NCBI GenBank assembly: GCA_028817895.1
Contig: JAPPOQ010000028.1
Span: forward strand, 1-64,000
From: Ahrensia sp.
Lineage (GTDB): Bacteria > Pseudomonadota > Alphaproteobacteria > Rhizobiales > Rhizobiaceae
Direction of reading: 5' to 3'
DNA length: 64,000 bases
Below the pieces are notes generated by a model, which worked only from the letters and a program-made list of their open reading frames with translations, ran no database searches and was not told the origin of the DNA. Position 1 is the stretch's first letter. Each line of letters begins with the position of its first letter. Positions 8,890-17,747 of this stretch are shown here, piece by piece. Both the position numbers and the translations under genes were made by a program.

Positions 8890-9324
8890 ATGACGGGTGC
8901 AGGCACCACATGGCAGCTGGATGCGCGGCTCAAGGCCGACACGTTTCCAATTTCCAGCCTGAAAGCGGGCGAATTGCTGCTGATGAATGATGCCAGATGG
9001 CTGTGGCTCATACTGGTCCCTCGGCTGATCGATGCGCAGGAATGGCACGACATTCCTGAAGCCGATCTGCCCGATCTTTCTCACTGTCTTGCTCAAGTTG
9101 GGCGGCAATTGAAGGCGCATACAGGCTGCGAGAAGATCAACATCGCGGCTATCGGCAATATGGTGCGACAATTGCACATCCACATCATCGCGCGCGAAGT
9201 GGGCGACCCAAACTGGCCCGGCCCCGTTTGGGGGTATGGACAGCGTGCGGCCTATAGCGCAGACGAAGCGACGCGCAGTGTGAAAGACTTGCAGGCCCTG
9301 TTTGATGATCCGTCCCTTTATTGA
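8890..9324 (+). CDS. HIT domain protein
   Basis: Histidine-triad nucleotide hydrolase or transferase of 144 residues. The HIT motif appears as QLHIHIIAR followed by EVGDPNWPGPVWG, a form common in alphaproteobacteria. The ATG at 8890 is preferred because upstream codons in the same frame run through the SRP RNA and its promoter. It overlaps the start of nudC by 20 bp, so the two are probably translated as a unit. The substrate is unknown; members usually act on nucleoside phosphoramidates or dinucleotides. Confidence 0.88.
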   Translation: MTGAGTTWQLDARLKADTFPISSLKAGELLLMNDARWLWLILVPRLIDAQEWHDIPEADLPDLSHCLAQVGRQLKAHTGCEKINIAAIGNMVRQLHIHIIAREVGDPNWPGPVWGYGQRAAYSADEATRSVKDLQALFDDPSLY

Positions 9325-10297
9325 TCCCGCTTTCAATCCGCAGGAGCGCGGAGCAACCCTGGCCTTTGGCGGCAATCGGCTGGATCGCCTGTCTGAAGAG
9401 CGCAGTGACGATGGCGTCGAACGGGCGCTGGAGACCACGCAAACCCGTCTCATCGGAATCACGCAAGGCCGGACGCTTGTCAGACTTGAAGATCAGCAAA
9501 TGTGCTCCCTGATGCGGTTGAGTGAGATTGAACCTTATGCACCAAAGCTCGACCGGGCCGTTCTGCTTGGCTTTCAGGACGAGGCGCCGCGTCTGGCTGT
9601 CCCGCTGGGGCTCGACCCGCAGGATCAAGCACTCACACTGCCACAAGACATCAAGCTGATCGATTTCCGATCTCTGGCTGCACAGGGAACGCTTGATGGT
9701 GAAGAACTTGGGGTGGTCGCGCAGGGTGCTGCGACCCTGGCATGGCACAGCGCCGCCCTTTATTGCGGGCGCTGTGGTGGCCCCACGATTATGGGCGGCG
9801 GCGGCGTTAAGCGTGTGTGCACATCCTGCGGCCGCGAGAGCTTTCCGCGCACGGATGCGGTCGTAATCATGCTGACAATTTCAGGAGACAGATGCCTGCT
9901 TGGCCGTTCGCCGCATTTTCCACCGGGCATGTATTCGGCTTTGGCTGGCTTTATCGAAGCGGGAGAGTCGATTGAAATGGCCGTTCGCCGCGAAACCTTT
10001 GAGGAATCCGGCATTCGGGTCGGCGCAGTGCGCTATCATGCCTCGCAGCCCTGGCCGTTTCCGCATTCGTTGATGATCGGCTGCTATGGCGAAGCGTTGG
10101 AAACCGGCATTGATGCCGACATGGACGAACTCGAGGACTGTCGCTGGTTCTCGCGCGACGAGATTCTGGCTGTCATGCAAGGTAACGGACCAAAACAGGC
10201 GGACGGTTCCCCGGCCCTGTTCATTCCGCCGCCTATGGCGATTGCCAATCGCTTGATTACCGATTGGGTGAAAGAGGTCGTTAAAGGCGAGCCTTAG
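9305..10297 (+). CDS. nudC: NAD+ diphosphatase (Nudix hydrolase) NudC
   Basis: Hydrolyses NAD(H) to NMN(H) and AMP and can remove NAD caps from RNA; 330 residues. A four-cysteine zinc ribbon (CGRCGG ... CTSCGRESFPRTD) precedes the Nudix box GFIEAGESIEMAVRRETFEE with SGI after it. The NudC-specific SQPWPFPHSLM motif follows. The ATG at 9305 is preferred over the TTG at 9302. The gene overlaps the HIT gene at its start and the minus-strand gene at its end by 4 bp. Confidence 0.95.
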   Translation: MIRPFIDPAFNPQERGATLAFGGNRLDRLSEERSDDGVERALETTQTRLIGITQGRTLVRLEDQQMCSLMRLSEIEPYAPKLDRAVLLGFQDEAPRLAVPLGLDPQDQALTLPQDIKLIDFRSLAAQGTLDGEELGVVAQGAATLAWHSAALYCGRCGGPTIMGGGGVKRVCTSCGRESFPRTDAVVIMLTISGDRCLLGRSPHFPPGMYSALAGFIEAGESIEMAVRRETFEESGIRVGAVRYHASQPWPFPHSLMIGCYGEALETGIDADMDELEDCRWFSRDEILAVMQGNGPKQADGSPALFIPPPMAIANRLITDWVKEVVKGEP

Positions 10298-10710
10298 CCA
10301 GCGCGTTCCGGCGTCTCGTCGTCTTCCACGTCATAATCAGCAACGATTGGGCGCAGCGGCACGATATTGGCAGCGGTCGCAAGCGTCACCTTGGTGCGGG
10401 CCTGACGATCGCGAGCCTGTTCGCCCAGCGTCTTTTCAATATCGCGGGATTGCTGAAACACGATGTCGCCTGCATTGCCCATGGTGCGGCGTAGCGACAT
10501 GCGATCGCATGTTGCAGCCAGCAGAAGGCCAAGATGGTTCAGGTGGCGTTTGCCGTAACAAAAGGCAGCCAGATGGGCGCGATTTTCAAGCGGGAGCTTG
10601 CGCGCAATCTCCACGGCGTCCTTCGGCTCTGCCTGTGCAAGCTGGCCGAAGAGATTCTCTGGTATCGGGATACTGGCTTCGTTGAGTGAATGCTGTCGTG
10701 CTTGGGGCAT
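10294..10710 (-). CDS. hypothetical protein, Ala/Arg-rich helical
   Basis: A 138-residue protein that I do not assign to a named family. It looks soluble and mainly helical, with an Arg-rich middle (CDRMSLRRTMGNAG) and an acidic end (DYDVEDDETPERAG). No signal peptide or TM segment is seen. A strong AAGGAG lies 8 bp before the ATG at 10710, whereas the ATG at 10716 sits too close to it. The stop overlaps the nudC stop by 4 bp. Confidence 0.72.
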   Translation of the reverse strand: MPQARQHSLNEASIPIPENLFGQLAQAEPKDAVEIARKLPLENRAHLAAFCYGKRHLNHLGLLLAATCDRMSLRRTMGNAGDIVFQQSRDIEKTLGEQARDRQARTKVTLATAANIVPLRPIVADYDVEDDETPERAG

Positions 10711-10869
10711 GATCATCTCCTTTGTGGAGCCATGATGATGCTGTAGCGAGTCTTAACAGGATGTGAAAAATCTGAACAAAAAAATTCAGGGTTTATGAAG
10801 CCTTGTAGCGGCGTGTCGTAAACGAGAAGTTGAGAAAAGCAGTTAACAAGTCAACTAAATCAAAAAAGT

Positions 10870-11754
10870 TCACAGTTCTGCTCGAAATTCCTCAATGCCG
10901 GGCACTTCTACCCTGAGCGAAAACACTTCTCCGGCCTGCGGTTGCTTCGCCAGGACTTCCTCGCTCAGCCCTTCACGCGCCGATGTGATGTAGAGGGTCT
11001 TCAGATCATCACCACCAAAGCAGGGGCACGTGGGCTGACTGACAGGCAAGTCGATGACGCGATCCAGCGAACCGTCCGGCGCGTAGCGCGCGACTCGCGC
11101 GGCACCCCATTGTGCATTCCACAGATAGCCTTCGGCATCACAGACCGCGCCGTCAGGGTTAAGACCTTCGTCGCGAAGGTCGATATGGACCTCACGCTCA
11201 CCCATCGGGTTTCCCTGATCGTCGAGCGGCCAGCGCCAGATCACCTGTCTGGCCGTGTCTGACAGAAAAGCCGTCTTTCCATCCGGCGCAAAACAGGTGG
11301 CATTGGGCACGGTCACCTGATCGAAAAGCTGCTGCACCATGCCTGTCCTGTAGCGGTAATAGGCGCCAGCTCGCGGTTCCAGATTGTAGCCCATCGTGCC
11401 GATCCAGAACGATCCATCCGGCCCGATGCGACCATCATTGGAGCGGGTCAACTTGTTGTCGGCTTCCATGGGGGCAAGCGTTTCCCATGACCCGGAAGAG
11501 ATCGAAAAACGCTGCAGGCCACTTGCCGTGGCCACGATGAGCGTGTCGACATCGACCCAGCCAGCGGCGGATGCCGCTTCACCGAACTTCCAACTGCTCT
11601 TTTGTCCCCCATGCTGATTGGCGCCGTAAAGCGTTCCGGCAACGATGTCGAACCAGAACAATTGCTGCCGCAGCGGGTGCCACAGCGGGCCTTCTCCAAG
11701 CGTGCAGGCGGGGCCGAAGGATGTGAGTTGGGTGGTAGGCGCGTTGAGTTGCAT
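10870..11754 (-). CDS. SMP-30/gluconolactonase family sugar lactonase
   Basis: Six-bladed beta-propeller lactonase of 294 residues that would open a sugar-acid lactone using a bound divalent metal. Family landmarks are GEGPLWHPLRQQLFWFDI (metal-site Glu near the start), NDGRIGPDGSFWIGTMG, VPNATCFAPDGKTAFLSDT and LNPDGAVCDAEGYLWNAQW. It lies on the same strand as the IlvD/Edd dehydratase at 12458-14263, which would act on the sugar acid produced. The two are separated by the parDE remnant. Pathway membership is inferred; the sugar is unknown. Confidence 0.9.
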   Translation of the reverse strand: MQLNAPTTQLTSFGPACTLGEGPLWHPLRQQLFWFDIVAGTLYGANQHGGQKSSWKFGEAASAAGWVDVDTLIVATASGLQRFSISSGSWETLAPMEADNKLTRSNDGRIGPDGSFWIGTMGYNLEPRAGAYYRYRTGMVQQLFDQVTVPNATCFAPDGKTAFLSDTARQVIWRWPLDDQGNPMGEREVHIDLRDEGLNPDGAVCDAEGYLWNAQWGAARVARYAPDGSLDRVIDLPVSQPTCPCFGGDDLKTLYITSAREGLSEEVLAKQPQAGEVFSLRVEVPGIEEFRAEL

Positions 11755-11849
11755 TCTTGGAAATTGATCTGATCAGGAACCGGCGTGAGATGCCAGTTCT
11801 TAGCTCACCCGCTTACTCAGTGGAACCACGAAAACTGTTGAGCTGCCCA

Positions 11850-12143
11850 TCAAAGGAGGTGTGCAGGAAAGTCCTGAGCTTGATGAAGAATGCGAATGAC
11901 CGTCAACTCACTCAGCGATTCCTTGTAAAAGACAACGTGCGACTTCGCGAGTTGTGAGCGATAATCGGGAAGAATATGTGATGCATCCCGCCCCTGTACT
12001 TTGCCTGAAGCGAGATCTCGGCATATTCCGATAATCTGATCGACATAGCGTTCGGACTGGTCCAGGCCCTAGATTTCGAAGGTGTAGTCGTAGATGCTGT
12101 CAATATCGTTCTGCGCCGCAGGAGACAGTACCAAACGCCTCAT
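11850..12143 (-). pseudogene. parE: ParE-type toxin gene with in-frame amber stop
   Basis: Reading the minus strand from the ATG at 12143 gives a ParE/RelE-superfamily toxin: MRRLVLSPAAQNDIDSIYDY.. then TAG at codon 25 (12069-12071). The same frame continues as GLDQSERYVDQIIG, ILPDYRSQLAKSHVVFYKE and TVIRILHQAQDFPAHLL to a TGA at 11850. Family members have a tryptophan before GxxQAxxY, so TGG to TAG is the likely change. No other lesion is visible in the 97 codons. The start overlaps the antitoxin stop by ATGA, as in intact parDE operons. Expression would give a 24-residue stub unless the amber codon is suppressed. Confidence 0.85.
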
Positions 12144-12388
12144 TTGGCGGGATTCTCTGTTCGCTTTCTGGTCTTGAAGGCTTCGAGGTCAAATTCGGTT
12201 GGCGTTCCGCTATTCTCACCATCGATGAGCGCCTGACGCAGCGACGCAAGCTGGGTTTCTCTTTCTTCAAGCAGCCTCAATCCTGCCCGAACAACCTCGC
12301 TCGCAGATCCAAATCGACCGTCGGCCACTTGCGCACCGATGAACCGGTCGAAGTGATCTCCCAATACTATGGACGTGTTCTTCGCCAT
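12140..12388 (-). CDS. parD: ParD-type antitoxin (CC2985/ParD1 family)
   Basis: An 82-residue antitoxin with an N-terminal ribbon-helix-helix DNA-binding region (NTSIVLGDHFDRFI.. GRFGSASEVVRAGLRLLEE) and a C-terminal toxin-neutralising tail. The length and the ATGA overlap with the toxin frame match chromosomal parDE operons. Such antitoxins usually repress their own promoter, and palindromes lie directly upstream (12403-12431). The reading frame is intact although the toxin is interrupted. Confidence 0.9.
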   Translation of the reverse strand: MAKNTSIVLGDHFDRFIGAQVADGRFGSASEVVRAGLRLLEERETQLASLRQALIDGENSGTPTEFDLEAFKTRKRTENPAK

Positions 12389-12402
12389 GTGAACCGCGCC
12401 TT

Positions 12403-12431
12403 TGGTACCAATAAATCATGATACATGGTAC
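12403..12431. promoter_or_regulatory. putative ParD operator/promoter region
   Basis: The interval upstream of parD contains the palindrome TGGTACCA (12403-12410), ATCATGAT (12415-12422) and TGGTAC (12426-12431). GTACCA and TGGTAC also form an inverted pair around the centre. Ribbon-helix-helix antitoxins bind short repeated palindromes at this distance. The assignment is inferred from position and symmetry. Confidence 0.4.
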
Positions 12432-12457
12432 TCAAGGCGCCGACGCTCGGCAAGGCG

Positions 12458-14263
12458 TCAATGATTATCCCGCGGCACGATTTTCGCGACATCGCGATAT
12501 TTTGTGGCCGGTTTCAGCACCATGCCCTCCTCGAACTGGTCAACCATGCCGCGCTGGATCTCTTGCCAGGGAGTCTGGTGGGCGGGGACATAGTCCAACC
12601 CGCCATTTGCGAGTTTTGCATTGACCGCGCTGCGGCGCTCTTCAAGTTCGGCGTCGTCGATCAGAATGTTTGCCTCGCGCTTCTTCAAGTCGATCCGCAC
12701 ACGATCACCGGTTTTCAAAAGTGCCAGACCACCGCCAACGGCAGCTTCAGGTGACGCATTGAGAATGGAGGGAGAACCGGATGTCCCCGACTGACGGCCA
12801 TCACCAATGCAGGGCAGCGCAGTGATCCCACGCTTCAGCAACGCATCCGGCGGCTGCATGTTCACCACTTCGGCGCCGCCTGGATATCCGATCGGCCCGG
12901 CTCCGCGAATGAACAGCAATGTGTATTCGTCAATCTCAAGCGACGGATCATTGATGCGGGCGTGATAGTCCTCACGACCATCGAAAACGACTGCGCGCCC
13001 TTCAAACGCATCGGGATCATCGGGATTGGACAAATAGCGATCTTTGAACTCGTCAGAAATCACCGATGTTTTCATGATCGCGCTGTCGAAGAGATTGCCT
13101 TTCAGATTGAGGAAACCCGCCTGTTCTTTCATCGGCTCATCGAACGGCCAGATGACGTTTCGGTCCATCACTGGCACGCCATTGCAATTGTCTCCGATAG
13201 TCTTGCCATTAACCGTCATCGCGCCGGGATGCGGCAGTTTACCCTTTTCCAGCAGTTGATTGACGACGGCAGGCAGGCCCCCGGCATGGTGGTAATCCTC
13301 ACCCAGATATTCTCCAGCCGGTTGCAAATTGAGCATCAGCGGGATGTCCCAGCCGAGGTCTTCCCAATCCTGATTGTGAAGCTGGACGCCAAGGTGGTTT
13401 GCAATGGCTTTCAAATGGATGGGCGCATTGGTGGAGCCACCGATTGCCGAGTTGATGACAATGGCATTCTCAAAAGCCTCACGCGTCATGATGCCGGAAG
13501 GCTTCACATCTTCCCAGACCATCTCAACGATCCGCTTGCCCGTTAGATAAGCCATCTGGGCCCGTTCCTTGTGGACTGCGGGAATGGCTGCCGAGCCTGC
13601 CAGCGACATGCCAAGCGCTTCAGCCAACGAGTTCATGGTCGTTGCCGTGCCCATCGTGTTGCAATAGCCCGGTGACGGTGCGGAGGAGGCGACGATATCG
13701 GTGTATTCTTCGTAAGACAGATTGCCCGCCGAAAGCTCTTTCTTGGCATGCCATTTGATCGTGCCCGATCCGGTGCGCTGCCCCTTCCACCAGCCGTTCA
13801 GCATTGGGCCGACAGACAGGCCGATGGCGGGAATATTCGCCGTCGCTGCCGCCATGAATTGCGACGGCATGGTCTTGTCGCAGCCGATCGTGAGCACAAC
13901 TCCGTCAAGTGGATAGCCAAACAGCGTTTCAACCAGACCGAGATAGGCCAGATTGCGGTCGAGATTGGCCGTGGGGCGTTTGCCTGTTTCCTGAATGGGG
14001 TGGACCGGAAATTCAAAGGCAATCCCGCCCGCCTCACGAATGCCTTCGCGAACACGCTGTGCCAGAACAAGGTGATGGCGGTTGCATGGAGAGAGATCGG
14101 AACCGGATTGCGCGATGCCGATGATCGGCTTGCCGGATTGCAGCTCTTCCCGCGTCAGCCCGAAATTCATGTAGCGCTCAATGTAGAGCGCCGTCATATC
14201 GACATCGTCGGGATTGGCGAACCAGAGTTTGGAGCGCAGCGATTCGGGTGTTTTCTTGGCCAT
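12458..14263 (-). CDS. IlvD/Edd-family sugar-acid dehydratase
   Basis: Iron-sulfur dehydratase of 601 residues that removes water from an aldonic acid to give a 2-keto-3-deoxy acid. Cluster ligand regions are visible: GCDKTMPSQ and [17 protein letters not shown], with the expected early Cys region at [10 protein letters not shown]. The C-terminal [20 protein letters not shown] is typical of the arabinonate/xylonate branch rather than biosynthetic IlvD. The ATG at 14263 has GGAGG 6 bp upstream, and a longer start at 14278 is unlikely. The SMP-30 lactonase is its likely pathway partner, but the exact aldonate is not determined. Confidence 0.9.
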   Translation of the reverse strand: MAKKTPESLRSKLWFANPDDVDMTALYIERYMNFGLTREELQSGKPIIGIAQSGSDLSPCNRHHLVLAQRVREGIREAGGIAFEFPVHPIQETGKRPTANLDRNLAYLGLVETLFGYPLDGVVLTIGCDKTMPSQFMAAATANIPAIGLSVGPMLNGWWKGQRTGSGTIKWHAKKELSAGNLSYEEYTDIVASSAPSPGYCNTMGTATTMNSLAEALGMSLAGSAAIPAVHKERAQMAYLTGKRIVEMVWEDVKPSGIMTREAFENAIVINSAIGGSTNAPIHLKAIANHLGVQLHNQDWEDLGWDIPLMLNLQPAGEYLGEDYHHAGGLPAVVNQLLEKGKLPHPGAMTVNGKTIGDNCNGVPVMDRNVIWPFDEPMKEQAGFLNLKGNLFDSAIMKTSVISDEFKDRYLSNPDDPDAFEGRAVVFDGREDYHARINDPSLEIDEYTLLFIRGAGPIGYPGGAEVVNMQPPDALLKRGITALPCIGDGRQSGTSGSPSILNASPEAAVGGGLALLKTGDRVRIDLKKREANILIDDAELEERRSAVNAKLANGGLDYVPAHQTPWQEIQRGMVDQFEEGMVLKPATKYRDVAKIVPRDNH

Positions 14264-14367
14264 GTGCATCCTCCCCAAAAGATGCAGCGTTTGTTGAAAA
14301 TGCCGGGCAGATTGTCAAATGGCGTACGGCACCAATTCCCATAAGCAAACAAACTTGATCGCAGGTT

Positions 14368-14862
14368 TCATTTGCTCGCGGCGAGCATTCGATCGCGCAA
14401 AGCCTGGTTGACCTTCGCATATGATGGCAAGATCCAGGAAGAGTCCCAAAACCACACATAAAGACCCCGATCGACCTCGTACTGAGTGACCTTTGTGCCG
14501 CCTTCGACTTCCTCTAGCAGCCAGCGATGGTCGAATGTCAGAACACCCAAGAGTCCGCCTGACTGTCGCAGTTCTTCATGAGGCTGCACTGCATCAACAG
14601 ATGCAGTAATGTCGAGAACGTTTCCCTTTGGATCGACGACCCTGTTTTCGACGGTTCCCCCTTCAACGTAATCACCCGTCACGCTGGTAAAGACCGGATT
14701 CCACTCACCATAGGATGATGTGTCCATTAATACACGCCAGACCTCTGCCGGGGGCGCTGGAATGACAAGCTCAACTTCAAACGTCTTTCTTCCGGTGACC
14801 GCCAGCGTCAATGCCATCAGCACCAAGAGCGCAACCGCCCACTTTACAATTGTCCAGATCAT
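14368..14862 (-). CDS. SRPBCC-family protein with N-terminal membrane anchor
   Basis: A 164-residue protein with a hydrophobic N-terminal segment (WTIVKWAVALLVLMALTLAV) followed by a START-like ligand-binding fold: VELVIPAPPAEVWRVLMDT, YGEWNPV, then LTFDHRWLLEEVEGGTKVTQ. SRPBCC proteins bind hydrophobic ligands in a deep cavity. The ligand and role are unknown. It stands alone, about 100 bp upstream of the dehydratase start on the same strand. Confidence 0.8.
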   Translation of the reverse strand: MIWTIVKWAVALLVLMALTLAVTGRKTFEVELVIPAPPAEVWRVLMDTSSYGEWNPVFTSVTGDYVEGGTVENRVVDPKGNVLDITASVDAVQPHEELRQSGGLLGVLTFDHRWLLEEVEGGTKVTQYEVDRGLYVWFWDSSWILPSYAKVNQALRDRMLAASK

Positions 14863-15165
14863 TGAATGGGTGCTCGATTCGTAAATTTCTCTTCTGACGC
14901 TCTGAAACCACTCTTTCTTTGCTCAGTCCAGCGGTCAGATCGAGTTGGCAGCGCCGTCGTCACGACCTCATCGCACTTTACGAATTTGTCTCCTTAGCAA
15001 ATCGCTCCCCTTTTCCACACGACAACACCACCGTTCACCGAACCATGATCGAGTGTGATTGGCCCATGCGGGCAATCCGCTTCTAGATTGAGATGGACGA
15101 TGGAGGCCAATGCGCGGGAATATCACCCCAGCCTTGGCGTAGACTCTGCGAGGGAAGGCTTCTCA
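14863..15165. other. intergenic region, divergent promoters
   Basis: About 300 bp between the SRPBCC gene and the DUF3179 gene. No convincing gene, RNA or strong hairpin is seen. It must hold the promoters of both divergent neighbours. The plus-strand frame open from 15055 is taken as leader sequence, because the signal peptide and a GGGAAGG site point to a start at 15166. Confidence 0.5.
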
Positions 15166-16557
15166 ATGGCACATAGAGTTTTGAGCAGAATGACTGGCTT
15201 GGCCGCAATTGTGCTGGCTGCCCTCCTGACGGTCTGGCCAAGTTCCGCGCAGGCAGAAACAGCCTCGAAACTACCCGACTATGTGGTGAAGCAATTTGGT
15301 GTTCCGCCGGCAGTTCCTCAAGGTGACTTCTCCGAGGAGGTGAAGGCAGCTGTTCAGTCCGCTTTGGTCGATACCGCCCTCCACGCGCGATGGGATCAGG
15401 ACAAGGTTGCGGCCCTGCAAATCGTTGCAAAGTCGCAGGACCCGCGCATTGCCTGGACAATCACTGACCTGATGCGTTTTTCGGCGAACCCAAATGTGTC
15501 TCGCCAACTTTCGGCAGCGGCGGCTCAGCTGTTGAAGATTGATGCGCCACAAACCAATGAATGGGGCATTCTGACAGACCACCTTATCGCTTGGGACATT
15601 CCAGCCCCGCCGGATTATCTGGCTGCAAAGCGCGCGATCTTCACAAGCCTTGTCCCGGGTTGGGAGAAAATCTTCGTGGAGGGTGATATTGACTGGCGCC
15701 ACGTCTCATGGGGTGGCGTTTTGATAGACGGTCGCCCCTATGCCGAAACGGATGCGCTGTGCAATTGCATCCCTGCAGCGGACAATCCGCAGGTCAGCAG
15801 TGCCGAAGATGCGACCTGGCTGAAGGATGATGACATCGTCTTCGGCATCGAAGTGAATGGCGAATACAGGGCCTATCCGCGCCAGATCATGGAAGTGCGT
15901 GAAATGATCAACGACACGCTTGGTGGTCGTGATCTGGGCATTCCCTATTGCACCTTGTGCGGTGCTGCGCAGGCCTATTTCACCGACAGGGTGCCAGATG
16001 GGGTCGAGCGGCCCGTGCTGCGCACATCCGGGCTGCTGATCCGCTCCAACAAGGTGATGTATGATGTGCGCACCCATTCGGTGTTCGACACGTTCAAGGG
16101 CAATGCGGTAACCGGGCCGCTCGCCGAGATCGGCCTGAGGCTGGAGCAGGCCTCGGTCGTCACCACAGACTGGGGCACCTGGCGCAAGCAGCATCCTGAA
16201 ACCACGGTGCTGGTGGAAGCGCTTGCCCTTGGTCGCAACTTTGATTTCCGCAATGGTCGCGATGCAGACGGGCCGATCTTTCCGGTTGGAAATGTCGATC
16301 CGCGGCTTTCTGTCCATGAAGACATCATTGGCGTTATCACGCCCTCCGGCAAACCGATTGCCTTCCAGCGTTCCAAGGCGTTGGTCGCTTTGAAGGCGGG
16401 CAATGAGATAGCCGTGGAAGGTGTGAAGCTGGAACTGGATGCCGGCGGCATCAAAGCGGTGGGAACCGATGGCGCCGATCTCGGCAGTCATCAGGCCTTC
16501 TGGTTCGCCTGGTCGCAATTTTATCCCGGCACGCAATTGTGGACGGGTGAAGGCTGA
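15166..16557 (+). CDS. DUF3179 domain-containing exported protein
   Basis: A 463-residue protein with a signal peptide (MTGLAAIVLAALLTVWPSSAQAE, ending near residue 31) and a C-terminal DUF3179 domain from about residue 170. The domain carries CNC (199-201) and YCTLCGAAQAY (Cys 262 and 265), the cysteines that define the family and suggest metal or disulfide chemistry. Residues 35-150 form a helical region. The function of DUF3179 is not established. The start at 15166 is chosen for the GGGAAGG site and the signal peptide. It is transcribed towards arfB, 61 bp away. Confidence 0.85.
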   Translation: MAHRVLSRMTGLAAIVLAALLTVWPSSAQAETASKLPDYVVKQFGVPPAVPQGDFSEEVKAAVQSALVDTALHARWDQDKVAALQIVAKSQDPRIAWTITDLMRFSANPNVSRQLSAAAAQLLKIDAPQTNEWGILTDHLIAWDIPAPPDYLAAKRAIFTSLVPGWEKIFVEGDIDWRHVSWGGVLIDGRPYAETDALCNCIPAADNPQVSSAEDATWLKDDDIVFGIEVNGEYRAYPRQIMEVREMINDTLGGRDLGIPYCTLCGAAQAYFTDRVPDGVERPVLRTSGLLIRSNKVMYDVRTHSVFDTFKGNAVTGPLAEIGLRLEQASVVTTDWGTWRKQHPETTVLVEALALGRNFDFRNGRDADGPIFPVGNVDPRLSVHEDIIGVITPSGKPIAFQRSKALVALKAGNEIAVEGVKLELDAGGIKAVGTDGADLGSHQAFWFAWSQFYPGTQLWTGEG

Positions 16558-16618
16558 TCAATACTGGGCACCGCGGCCTTAGCCATCTGCGGCTACACAC
16601 GGGTCGCCATGGAGACCC

Positions 16619-17053
16619 ATGTCTGACGGCGATTTGAAAATCCGTGGCGCGCTTTTCATTCGCGAGAGCGATTTGCAAGAGAAGTTCATCCACTCCGGCG
16701 GTCCCGGCGGGCAAAATGTCAACAAAGTCGCGACGGGCGTGCAGTTGCGCTACAGCCCAAGGCAGACGCAAACGCTACCCTGGCCCGTGATCCTGAAGGC
16801 AGAGAAACTTGCCGGTTCAAAGCTGAACGCGGAAGGCGAGATTGTCATTCAGGCGACGCGCTTTCGCAGTCAGGAGCAGAATCGCGAAGATGCGCGCAAG
16901 CGCCTGGTCGCCTTGCTGGCAGAGGCGGCGGCCCCACCGCCAAAAAAGCGCAAACCGACGAAGCCCTCCCTTTCAGCGCGACGCAAGCGTATGGATTCCA
17001 AAACCAGACGCGGTGTCGTCAAGAAGCTGCGGGGACGGGTGGAGATGGAGTGA
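16619..17053 (+). CDS. arfB: alternative ribosome-rescue peptidyl-tRNA hydrolase ArfB
   Basis: Releases nascent chains from ribosomes stalled on non-stop mRNA; 144 residues. The class I release-factor GGQ motif is at residues 30-32 in SGGPGGQNVNK. The C-terminus is a basic tail (RRKRMDSKTRRGVVKKLRG) that inserts into the empty mRNA channel in known members. The length matches E. coli YaeJ. It converges on engB with a 13-bp gap. Confidence 0.94.
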   Translation: MSDGDLKIRGALFIRESDLQEKFIHSGGPGGQNVNKVATGVQLRYSPRQTQTLPWPVILKAEKLAGSKLNAEGEIVIQATRFRSQEQNREDARKRLVALLAEAAAPPPKKRKPTKPSLSARRKRMDSKTRRGVVKKLRGRVEME

Positions 17054-17066
17054 CGGCAAGCGCCCG

Positions 17067-17744
17067 TCACATGTGTAGCGCCTGCATGATCGCCGCCTTC
17101 AGATCATCGACGCCCTGCATGGTTTCACTCGACGTTGCGACAAGGGCCGGAAAAGCCGCAGGCCGCTTTGCAATTGCCGCCAGCGTTTCGTCTTCAAGCC
17201 GGGCAAGCGCGGGCGGCTTGATCTTGTCGGACTTGGTCAAAACAAGCTGGTAGGAGACAGCGGCTTTGTCGAGAAGATCGAAGATCTCTGCGTCATTCTT
17301 CTTGATGCCGTGGCGCGTATCGATGAGTACATAGACGCGCTGCAATGTCGTGCGGCCCTGCAGATAGGCGTAGATCAACTTCGTCCATTGATCGACAACA
17401 GCCTTTGGTGCCTTGGCAAAGCCGTAGCCCGGCATATCGACCATGGCGAGCGGTGGGATGCCATCTTCCGTTTCACCTTGCGGGACGAAGTAATTGAGTT
17501 CCTGCGTGCGTCCCGGCGTGTTTGACGTGCGCGCCAGCCCCGGCGTCTGCGTCAGCGCGTTGACCAGAGATGATTTTCCGACATTTGATCGTCCGGCAAA
17601 CGCAATTTCCGGCGGGCCTTCTGGCGGCAGAAATTTCATCGACGGCACGCCACGCAGAAAGCTCCACCCCTGCGCGAAGAATTTGCGCCCCAGTCCCTTA
17701 AGCCTTGCCTGTTCGGCCTGCTCTTCTGGCGAGGCTTGCCTCAC
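17067..17744 (-). CDS. engB: ribosome biogenesis GTPase EngB/YsxC
   Basis: GTPase for large-subunit assembly, 225 residues. G1 is GRSNVGKSS, the switch region is [13 protein letters not shown]3 is DMPGYG and G4 is TKSD. The N-terminal extension of about 35 residues is usual in alphaproteobacteria. Translation starts at GTG (17744). It sits 3 bp downstream of the LOG-family gene and is probably co-transcribed with it. Confidence 0.94.
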   Translation of the reverse strand: MRQASPEEQAEQARLKGLGRKFFAQGWSFLRGVPSMKFLPPEGPPEIAFAGRSNVGKSSLVNALTQTPGLARTSNTPGRTQELNYFVPQGETEDGIPPLAMVDMPGYGFAKAPKAVVDQWTKLIYAYLQGRTTLQRVYVLIDTRHGIKKNDAEIFDLLDKAAVSYQLVLTKSDKIKPPALARLEDETLAAIAKRPAAFPALVATSSETMQGVDDLKAAIMQALHM

Positions 17745-17747
17745 GTC

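Noticed and set aside
11912-12103. 63-codon minus-strand frame as the toxin gene
   Set aside because: It is in a different frame from the ParE reading; the true toxin homology runs from 12143 through the amber codon to 11850.
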